From Dichomitus squalens LYAD-421 SS1 (taxonomy: Eukaryota; Basidiomycota; Agaricomycetes; Polyporales; Polyporaceae): a stretch of 25,210 nt of DNA. Each line of letters begins with the position of its first letter. The first letter of the stretch is position 1. This document shows, piece after piece, positions 1 through 7,452 of this stretch. The DNA lies in the NCBI RefSeq assembly GCF_000275845.1, contig NW_006766939.1, positions 1 to 25,210 on the forward strand, given 5' to 3'. Under the pieces are notes generated by a model. It worked only from the letters and a program-made list of their open reading frames with translations, did no database searches and was not told the origin of the DNA. The position numbers and the translations under genes were made by a program.

Positions 1-72
1 AACGCTAACCCGAACCCGAACCCTAACCGAACCCGAACCCTAACCGGAACCTTAAACCCTAAACCCTAACAT
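1..72. repeat. Degenerate telomere-like CCCTAA repeats
   Basis: The first 70 bases are built from units of the form aaccct, aacccg and aaccg, ending with two cleaner aaaccct units. This is the C-rich telomeric strand (TTAGGG on the other strand) with many substitutions. The C-rich strand on + at a left edge is the orientation expected for a left chromosome end. The degeneracy suggests an old telomere-subtelomere junction or an interstitial telomeric tract rather than an active terminal array. Confidence 0.7.
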
Positions 73-98
73 TAGTACTAGGGCGCTTGAGTCACGTG

Positions 99-480
99 TC
101 TAACAGCATGTGACATCAAGTCAGGTGCGTCTCCACTCTTCCATCTTTGATAAGATAAGGATAAGGGCGGACTATCTTATCTAAGCGCCACACGCGCTTA
201 GAGATGCGATAAGATTAAGTCCGATCGGTGATTAGTAAGTAAGTAATCATGATGACATAGTCCGATCGGACTTAGTCATTATCGGAACAAAGCTCCGGCC
301 GCGTTCGGCATCGTAAGCATAATTGACTTTATCTCCTGTGCCGTCGGATAGACAGACGACAAAGAGATAAGCACTTCCCGAAAGGGATGCACTAAGCAGA
401 GTCCTGATGAGCTATAAAAGGCGAAACGGGACGGGACGTTGTAGCACACAACGCCCCCGTTGACTCAGCTCGCCTAACCC
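99..480. other. Palindrome-rich segment with TATA box, possible solo-LTR relic
   Basis: The segment opens with tgtctaacagcatgtgaca. It contains a hairpin at 181-201 (8-bp arms ctaagcgc/gcgcttag, 5-base loop), a perfect 14-bp palindrome at 259-272 (agtccgatcggact), and a TATA box (ctataaaagg) near 412-421. A TG start, inverted repeats and one TATA box about 300 bp in would suit a Ty3/gypsy LTR. I cannot place a matching CA end or a target-site duplication, and no internal retrotransposon sequence follows. It could equally be ordinary subtelomeric DNA with a promoter. Confidence 0.3.
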
Positions 481-556
481 ACCCTCAACCCTAACCGGTC
501 GATCTCACCTCGCTTCGCTCGGTTTCGATCTCCCTCCCTAACCCTAACCCCTAAAT
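481..556. repeat. Interstitial telomere-like motifs
   Basis: Two short clusters of ccctaacc-type units (about 481-496 and 532-556) flank a small segment in which gatct occurs on both sides. They repeat the motif seen at the window start in the same orientation. A lone further copy lies at about 1493-1504. They are too short and diverged to be a functional telomere. Confidence 0.55.
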
Positions 557-684
557 AGGCGGGGTTTTCACTGGGTTTGAGCCCCTATTGTCAATTATGG
601 AACACTTTGCCGTTGGTATAAAGTATCGCACTCACCTCCACGCCCATCCTACAGGCTAGTCGCTCCGTCTCCCCCGTCTTCGTC

Positions 685-1071
685 ATGGCCATCCTTCGCC
701 CGCGACCCCTCTATATTGAAACAATCAATCTTCAAAATGTCGTGGTGGACGAGTCCTCCCAGCAAGCCCTTCATGACTCCCCCATCTCACAGTGGGATCC
801 CGAGAGGGAGCTGGTCCTTGAGCAACAGGGACCTATCACCAGAAAACTGGCACCAAGCCCCTTGGTGCCAGGTTTTCGGTGGGACAAGGTCTGTAGCACC
901 ACAACCAGGCCCTTTCTCCCGGAACAAGCTGGTGTCCCAGGTGCCCCACAACCTACCCCACAAGCTCCCTTTGGTTTGAATACCATTGTTTCAGTTTTTA
1001 TAGAGCTGTGGACCTTGTTCCAATCTTCTAGATTTCAAAAGTTCAAGAATCTGGCATCCTTTGACAGCTAA
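685..1071 (+). CDS. Hypothetical short ORF, 128 aa, weak
   Basis: An ATG at 685 opens a 128-codon frame. A TATA-like element (ggtataaagt) lies about 70 nt upstream, which is suitable promoter spacing. The predicted protein is proline-rich in its middle with a hydrophobic stretch near the C-terminus (residues about 97-112). I recognise no domain and see no convincing introns. It sits among telomere-like motifs and a possible LTR relic, so it may be a transposon remnant or chance. Neither codon use nor similarity gives firm support. Confidence 0.22.
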   Translation: MAILRPRPLYIETINLQNVVVDESSQQALHDSPISQWDPERELVLEQQGPITRKLAPSPLVPGFRWDKVCSTTTRPFLPEQAGVPGAPQPTPQAPFGLNTIVSVFIELWTLFQSSRFQKFKNLASFDS

Positions 1072-1669
1072 TTGCTCAAACAAGATGCCATACTAGACAG
1101 CCCTCTAACCTTCTGAATTTATACCCACAGCATGTCTGCTGACCTCCACGGTGCATTTGTACTTCAGGTCAGTTGCTCTCCCTCGCCCCATCATTTGTGT
1201 GGGTGAAGGAGCCTTCATTTGCATTCCGCACCGCCGCAAAAAGCGCTGGCACGAATGAACACGGGGTGTCACCGTTTGCGTACTTCAGGACTCTGGTGAA
1301 CTGCGGGAACACGGGATATCACCTGTTGTGATATAGTGCTCATATCAATGGGAGTGAGAGTGCCATCATCCACGCATACGGAGATCGTCATCTGCGTGAA
1401 CGACGGGGGATCGTCCTCTTAGCACAGACTCCTACACATGCATATCCCAGTCTTAGTCCCACGTGCGCAACCGCACTGCGTTTTACCACCACGACCCTAA
1501 CCCTCGAAGCTGCAAGTGACACATTGTCGGTCAGAAGACTTCAGACGATAGTAGGAGACATGCATCCAATAGCGTTGTTCTAAGAAACTCGTACTGTACA
1601 GCCAAGTCCGCCATCTCCCTCAGCAAAGATTTTCTCCGACTCCGGGGTGTCGTATACGCACGCGCGAAC
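1072..1669. other. Intergenic stretch downstream of Mn-SOD
   Basis: No convincing gene is visible. It holds an imperfect direct repeat of about 20 bp (1257-1276 and 1307-1327, both starting gaacacggg) and one telomere-like motif (ccctaaccct, about 1494-1503). The right part should include the 3' untranslated region of the Mn-SOD gene. Confidence 0.5.
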
Positions 1670-2755
1670 TTACTTGCTCGCTTCAAGGAAACGGCGCTCG
1701 GCCTCTTTGAAGTTGATGACGTTCCAGATCGCAGTCAAGTACTATGCATTACGAAATCGAGCGCGTCAGCTTGCACGCTATCTGAAGCACGACCAAAGGT
1801 TACTCACATCGGCCTTGACGTTTTGGTACTGGAGGTAGAAGGCGTGCTCCCAAATGTCGATGCCGATGATGGGGACGTGGGAGAGGAGAGGGTCCTGGTT
1901 GGGGGTGGTCACGATCTCGAGCTTCTTGGTCTCAGGGTTGTAGCCGAGCCAGCCCCAGCCGGAACCCTGAACGGCGGCGGTGACGGTGTTCAACTTTTTC
2001 TTGAACGCTGTGGCAAGCAGTCAGGTTGTTGTTACCTATACACCACACCATTGGCAGGGTGGAGGGACGAGGAAGGACAATTATGGCATGTCGCTATCAA
2101 GGGGCCTTATGGTATTTGCTCTGTAGCAGCGTAGCAATATCAAGAACTTTGGTGCGGCCGGTCCACGGACTGCCTACACCAGGAGCGATGATTAATAGGC
2201 GAACGATACGCACTTGCGAGCCGTCTCACAGAAAGGAAGGAGAAGGGAAGGATAACGAGCGGATATAGAGCACTCACCATCGACGCTCCCGAAGTCAGCT
2301 TCGATCTTCTCCTTGAGGGGCCCGGCAGAGAGCTCGCCACCGCCATGGCCCGCAGGGGCGAGGTTCTTCCAGAAGAGAGAGTGGTTGATATGGCCGCCGC
2401 CGTTGAATTTAAGGGCGGACTGGAGCTTGATGCGCTCCTTGGGGGAGTCGGTCTTGGCATAGGCCTCCTCGGCGGCGTTCAGACCGTTGACGTAGGTCTG
2501 ATGGTGCTTCTTGTGGTGGAGTTCCATGATCTGACCCGAGATGTGCGGCTCGAGAGCCTGTGCGTGGGAGACCAATTAGGACGACCGGAGCGTACTGGTG
2601 ATGATAGGAAGACGGGCACGCACATTATACGGATAGTCAAGCTGGGGAAGGGTGTGCACACCGCGGGCGACGAGAGAGAGCGACGCGGCTGGGACGCGGG
2701 CGACAGGGCGGGGTGCGCGGACAGCAGAGCGGGCGATGGTGGTGAGGATGGACAT
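1670..2755 (-). CDS. SOD2: Mitochondrial manganese superoxide dismutase
   Basis: Converts superoxide to hydrogen peroxide and oxygen in the mitochondrial matrix. Four exons read on the minus strand: 2755-2624, 2557-2278, 2007-1808 and 1741-1670, giving 227 aa with GT-AG introns of 66, 270 and 66 nt. The ATG at 2755 starts an Arg/Ala-rich presequence with few acidic residues, typical of mitochondrial targeting; the mature protein begins near [11 protein letters not shown]. Metal-ligand regions are present: the N-terminal helix [31 protein letters not shown], and the family signature [14 protein letters not shown], with [10 protein letters not shown] between them. Length and domain order fit tetrameric eukaryotic Mn-SOD. 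The middle intron is about five times the usual size here. The gene is divergent from the uS17m gene. Confidence 0.97.
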
Positions 2756-3111
2756 GGTGGACACTGGTCAAGGCGGCGAGACCGGGAGACGAGTACTTTG
2801 TAGTCCATGACGCAACAGTTGTCGGATTTAGTCGGCTCCTCCTTCCTGTGAATTATACTCATACCTCGGATATCGCTACGAGTATCAATCAACAACTCAT
2901 CGCGGACAAGAAGCAAACATTAATGGGCTACTGTCCTCATCAATATTAGCTGTTCCGAAAGCTCGAAGATGCGTCACGTGCAGGGACCGCAGAGGTGCGG
3001 TTGTCTCTGCTTGCGTCCTCCTTCCCACCGAGTCTCTCGTCCCGCTCTATTCTCCCTTCTGGCTTCCGCGTTCTCTCCTGCATTCTCTGCTCACATTTAT
3101 CCTACTTCAAA
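2756..3111. promoter_or_regulatory. Divergent promoter between Mn-SOD and uS17m
   Basis: A 356-nt region separates two divergently transcribed genes for mitochondrial proteins. It contains an E-box (cacgtg) at 2975-2980 and a ttccgaaagctcgaa block at about 2953-2967 that resembles part of a heat-shock element. A pyrimidine-rich stretch precedes the uS17m ATG, as is common in fungal promoters. Shared control is inferred from layout only. Confidence 0.55.
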
Positions 3112-3581
3112 ATGCCACCCATGTCCTTCATCGGCCAGGTGACAAAGGTCGGGTACATGAGCAAGACCGCAACTGTCACCGTTTCCCGTTACATCACCCA
3201 TGCAAAGACTGGCAAGGTATGTCGCTCGTCTGCTCGCCATCTGGCATGAATAAGCAGTCTGAGCCGTCGCCCATCCCCCTTGCCTCATTCCAGCGGCTAG
3301 AACGGAGCAAGAAGTATCTCACCCATGACGAGACGAACCGTGCGTTCCCTCACTTCTCTTTTGCACGTCCTCCACCCAACCGCATCTATATGCTCGTAGA
3401 GCTCCGGCCGAACGACACCGTTCTCATCCGCAACTGCCCACCAATCTCTGCCCGGAAGCGATTCACGCTCGAGAAGGTGATCAAGTCGCCCGAACGCGCA
3501 CGCGAGGAGCTTCACGCTCGCCAGGCCGCTGAGGCCGCGGCGCGGTTACAGACAGAACAAAATGCTACTGCGACAGCATGA
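3112..3581 (+). CDS. MRPS17: Mitochondrial small-subunit ribosomal protein uS17m
   Basis: A component of the mitochondrial ribosome that binds 16S-like rRNA through an OB fold. Three exons (3112-3216, 3294-3339, 3400-3581) encode 110 aa. Exon 1 carries the conserved S17 opening (FIGQVTKVGYMSKTATVTV). Exon 2 has RSKKYLTHDE. Exon 3 has LRPNDTVLIRNCPPIS, followed by an alanine- and glutamate-rich tail. The second intron (3340-3399) is exactly 60 nt with no in-frame stop, so reading through would insert 20 extra residues. Splicing it restores the continuous family pattern (HDETN joined to LRPND), so I treat it as an intron. The first intron is 77 nt. The 3' end is convergent with the prefoldin gene, 133 nt away. 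Confidence 0.93.
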
Positions 3582-3714
3582 CCTATACAGCATGTCACTT
3601 TAGGTGCTGGATCCGTGAACGGCCGAATCCCGCAATCCGATAAACGACCACGGAAAGGGAGAACACGAGATAGGGTCGGAGCAGGAAGGGGGAGGATGAG
3701 AGATGGGAACGGCG

Positions 3715-4264
3715 TCATACGACTGAAATGGGCTGTTGGTGTTGTTGAAGGGCGGCCTGGATCTCGACGAGCTGGGGAAGGAGGGGCGTTTGGTCGGGGG
3801 AAAGGGAAAGGGACAACGGGACGTACCTCCAATTTCTTCGTCTCCGATTTCTCGCCCAGGTCTTTCAGCTGTCCCTCCACCCGTTTGCTGTGTAGCCGCG
3901 TTTGCATGAAGCATTACTGCGAATAGTTGTAGACGGAGAGAATATGACGAACATCTCACCACGGATGAAGTCTAAACGTGTGTCGACGTTCTGCTTCGCT
4001 TCCGTTTGGTCCTGCTTGATGAGCACAGGTCCGATAAGCTTGTAGACGGTGTTGTCCGCAGTCAGAGACGCAAATTCCTACGACAGCGTCGGGGTTAGTG
4101 ACGCCAGAAGGTAACAACGAAGGGCGCACCTTCTTGACGAGCTCGTTCTCGGAGAACTGAGCCTCGAGCTTCTGACGGGCATCGACCACGAGCGAAAGGT
4201 CGTTTTGTATTTTCTGAAAGTCGGCCGAGGTGGTCTGGAGACGTTCCTGCAGAACTAGTGCCAT
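3715..4264 (-). CDS. PFD6: Prefoldin subunit 6
   Basis: A beta-type subunit of the hexameric cytosolic prefoldin chaperone, which hands nascent actin and tubulin to the CCT/TRiC chaperonin. Four exons on the minus strand (4264-4130, 4077-3953, 3887-3827, 3771-3715) give 125 aa, close to the usual 115-130. The N-terminal helix includes DFQKIQNDLSLVVDARQKLE. The central hairpin region is NTVYKLIGPVLIKQDQTEAK. The C-terminal helix contains DFIRGEIKRVEGQLKDL and ends LVEIQAALQQ. Introns are 52, 65 and 55 nt; the second uses a less common GTTCGT donor, which is the only choice that yields RGEIKRVE. The ATG at 4264 is the first in the frame; a short upstream 5' untranslated exon is possible. Divergent from VTI1. 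Confidence 0.93.
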
Positions 4265-4473
4265 TGGGTTCACCTCTCGTTTGGCGACCTGCTCGCGCTC
4301 GAATGCCGCAGGTAGACCAAACATGCACACACAGTTCCCCGGCGCGGTGCAGCCGCGTCGCTTGCAAGTGCAGGCTGCGGCTCTACACATACGCCAGTGC
4401 TCACCTGCCCCAACGTCAACGTCTTTCCGATACCCTCCCATCCTCGCCTTGACTCGTAGAACGACAAGACAAG
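4265..4473. promoter_or_regulatory. Bidirectional promoter of prefoldin 6 and VTI1
   Basis: Only 209 nt separate the two divergent start codons, so both 5' leaders and promoters must overlap here. No clear TATA box is seen in either direction. A GT-AG pair on the minus strand (donor near 4407, acceptor near 4250) could mark a 5' leader intron of the prefoldin gene, but using it with the upstream ATG at 4443 breaks the reading frame. Confidence 0.5.
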
Positions 4474-5668
4474 ATGGACAATTCCCCCACTGCCCTCTTT
4501 GACTCATACGAGTCTGACTTCAAGCAAATCATCCACAGCATCCGCGACAAGCTCGAGGGTGACGCGAAGGATGCTGGCCAGGGCGAGCAGCGCAAGGCAG
4601 CGCTTCGCAGGGTCGAGATGGAGCTTGACGAAGCCGACGAGATGGTACGTGCCTCATACTGGCTCTGTGCTATTGTTTGCCGCACGCAGCGAGGAGTGCT
4701 ACGTCCAAGACTGCCATGAAGAAGTAACGAGACATCTGCAGTCTTTGGTGTCGATGCATCATGTTTCGACGCCTGCAAGCCTGACTACCAGTGAACTTTT
4801 CCCCGGTAGACGGCATGCCTTACGGACGTCGCGCCACCTTAATTGCTCGACGGGGCTATCTCGCTTCTTGCCCTACATTCTCAAGCCATCCGCCCCACGT
4901 ACCAGACTTGGCAGTCATGGTTATCATACGAATGTACTCACGCGGTCCTCGTTCAGGTCTCCCAAATGGAAATAGAAATCCAAGGCATCCCCCAATCCCT
5001 CCGGCCCTCGTACCAATCCCGCGTCAAGGCCTCCAAAGCAGACCTCACCCGTTACAAGAAGCTCTCCAAGGACATTTACGCTCAGCTCTCCCGCGCCGAA
5101 CTCCTCGCCCGTCCCGGGACACGCGGCACGCCTACTTCGGACGAGCCTTACGGCGCGACGAGCGACCGCACACGGCTGCTTGCAGGCACGGAGCTGCTTG
5201 AGGACGGGAGCAGGCGGCTGTTGGACAGTCAGAGGATCGCTCTTGAGACGGAGGAGCAGGGCGCGGACATCCTCAGAAGTTTGCGTGGGCAGAGGGAGCA
5301 AATTCAAAACGCCCGCGATACGGTGCGTATCACATCGTCCTCGTCGGTCCTACCATGAGTTGGTCTGACCGACCCGTCGCGCCGCTGTATCGCGTTTGCA
5401 GCTCCAGCGGGCGGATACCTCTATCGACCGCGCCTCGGGAACGCTCAAGAAGATGATCCGACGGTACGTACTTCGCTTCCCGGGTGGCCCCGCTGCCGCC
5501 TCGCATAGATGGGTTCGACGCTGACGCCACGCATGGATGTTTCGTTTGTGCGCTGCCTGTCGTGCGCATGCCTGTAGAATGTACCAGCAGCGTGTCGTCA
5601 CCGCCGCCATCATTGTGATTCTCGTCCTCCTTATACTCGTCATACTGTATTTCAAGCTTGTCCGCTGA
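4474..5668 (+). CDS. VTI1: Qb-SNARE Vti1, vesicle fusion
   Basis: A membrane-anchored SNARE used in fusion at the Golgi, endosome and vacuole. Four exons (4474-4644, 4957-5322, 5402-5463, 5578-5668) encode 229 aa. The N-terminal three-helix domain starts FDSYESDFKQIIHSIRDKL and continues across the first intron as DEADEM then VSQMEIEIQGIP, a typical Vti1 sequence. The SNARE helix spans the second intron (GQREQIQNARDT, then LQRADTSIDRASGTLKKM). The protein ends in a single C-terminal transmembrane anchor (VVTAAIIVILVLLILVILY) with the short lumenal tail FKLVR. Length and order match the family (about 215-230 aa). Intron 1 is unusually long at 312 nt; the other two are 79 and 114 nt. Confidence 0.95.
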
Positions 5669-5928
5669 ACGCTCGATATAGCCTAGTGCGTCTCAGGTTC
5701 AGAGTGTCTGTGGAGGTGTTCTAATGGGCGAGATGTTGGATTGCTTGGAGGGCGATGGACTCGTACATTATGTGTATCTCTAGCTTGATTTTTGCATCTT
5801 ATCTACCGGAGTGACGGTGGGCAAGTCACAAGACAGTGCAGTTCATCGAGATAGTGCGTGATCCATGAAACATGGCTACATCCGAAGCCAAAGGCAGACG
5901 ATTGGAGGCCATATGGTGCGCTGATTGT

Positions 5929-7206
5929 TCAGGCGCCGACTTCACATATGCAGTGATAGAAATGTGAAAGATCTCGAGGAGACGCGTTCTATGGGCAGGG
6001 AAAGACGGTGGAATGTGTGCCCTGAAGTGAATAGCTAAGGCTCCTCTTACCATCATGAAAGCTGGTGAGGAGAGACGCGAGAGGATCGCAGCAGAAGCAA
6101 CACTTCTTGCGAACACCGATGGGGATTGTATAGACCTGTCGATCTTGAGTACGTACCAAAGTTGACGACTGGCGATAGTATCAAACTCGAAGATTGGCTT
6201 GAGATAGGACAGCTGCTGCGGAAGCTCAGCTTCCACTGGTCGGGCTTTGTGGACGGAGCATGCCAGCGCCATACCGATGGCCTCCGCATGCAGAGAGCCA
6301 TTGTAACGGAACTGCAGAGACGACAAGGCTCTGTCAATCTCCTTTTCCAGATCCGAAAACAGAAGTTGAAGGAATCCACGCTTGGAATCTCGCTGTCTAA
6401 TGATCGGGGTGGAGGACGTAGCGTAGACCATCAAGGCCTCCAGGTTGGACGAGAACGGCGAGAGCTTATGAGAGTGGACCAAGGATCTAGCATTAGATCG
6501 CGAGAGTATACAGACATCGAGATATGGGTTGCTTGTTGTTCTCCACGGCCGTCAGCTCTTCTTCTATAGGTAAATGCTGTTTCTCGTCGGACAATCTAAC
6601 AGTACTTGACGCACCGTGGCTGTCATCGAGGTCGGCTGCATCTGGGCCGTCTACTGCAGCTGTGTCGATTCCTTTCGGAACAACGCCTTAGCGAACAGTG
6701 CCAGGCGACGCAAGGAGGCCTGTGTGACGTCACTAGGGTGCGCTCAAGGTCCTTGGCCGTGGGCACTTGACTGTCCAGCATCGGCCGTCGTAATTTCACA
6801 ACAGTTCGCACATATTTCCGCTGCACATCCCGCGCAAGGTCGTCCGTGAGTCGAGAAGGCCATTCTGAAAGACAGCGTCGAGGATCACCGGCGATTGTGG
6901 CCCTGCATCAGTGAGAGACTCGAGCCCGGTGCCATTCACCTGCGCAAGAAACGTGATTGATGTGCATGTTGTCCTGGCAGACCACAAGCGCCCACTGTTG
7001 GAGATACGAGCGGCGAGTTTGAGGCAGCAACGTCTCGCGATGAAGATGGGACGTTTCAGCCGGGGATGCGGCAGACGATTAGACAAAAGTGGTCGAGGGC
7101 AGTGATAAGATCGCGGTCTGGGACGCCTGTGATCTTACTTGGTCAGAAGTGAGGTATGCATCTCATGACGACGCACCCGAGGTTCTGAACAGTTTGCTTG
7201 AGCATG
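5929..7206 (-). CDS. Unrecognised multi-exon gene, tentative model
   Basis: I do not recognise the product. Several stretches on the minus strand look coding. One, near 6967-6740, contains RLTDDLARDVQRKYVRTV and RRPMLDSQVPTAKDLERTL. Another, near 6395-6150, contains GFLQLLFSDLEKEIDRAL and PQQLSYLKPIFEFDTIA; these look helical and soluble. Plausible introns include a 50-nt one after ATG 7206 with donor GTGCGT, branch CTGAC and acceptor CACAG, one of 76 nt ending CTTTCAG near 6870, one of 51 nt near 6570, and one starting GTACGT near 6160. I cannot join all pieces in one frame with certainty: the start may be 7206 or an internal ATG at 6967, and the end is likely the TGA at 5931-5929. A decayed gene is possible. 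It is convergent with VTI1 and divergent from the karyopherin gene. Confidence 0.42.
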
Positions 7207-7452
7207 GTCGTTCCGTCTTGATATATTTGGGGTGTCAGCGAGGTGCTCTGGAGTGGCGGCGTGTTCTGCGGGAGACGGTGAGGAGATGTGTTGACTGATC
7301 GCGCTTGGGTTGTAAGCGCGAGGTGTGAGATAACCACGTGGGGCAATCAGTGCAGACAGTAGTGCAGAAACACATCCCAGTCCTCGACCTCAGCCTTTGT
7401 CCAGCTCGTTCAGCTCGTCCAGCTCGTCCAGCATCGGCCACCTTCAGCCGCG
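7207..7452. promoter_or_regulatory. Promoter region of the karyopherin gene
   Basis: 246 nt lie upstream of the karyopherin ATG. An E-box (cacgtg) occurs at 7334-7339, and a pyrimidine-rich run with repeated cagctcgt units (about 7400-7430) lies just before the start, as in many basidiomycete promoters. The region also sits upstream of the tentative minus-strand gene, so it may serve both. Confidence 0.4.

Noticed and set aside
2008..2277. A separate small gene or extra exon inside the long SOD2 intron
   Set aside because: SOD2 exons 2 and 3 join exactly into the conserved family sequence, and ORFs within the intron run through it in other frames without features. A non-coding RNA is not excluded.
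3340..3399. Treating the uS17m second intron as coding
   Set aside because: It has GTGCGT and TAG ends, and its removal joins conserved sequence that the retained form interrupts.
4405..4443. Upstream coding exon of prefoldin 6 starting at ATG 4443
   Set aside because: Splicing from its GTGAGC donor to the likely acceptor puts the conserved helix out of frame.
6126..6569. Plus-strand ORF of 147 codons opposite the unrecognised minus gene
   Set aside because: The minus frame here has better codon use and consensus splice sites on both sides; the plus ORF has no promoter, introns or recognisable domain.
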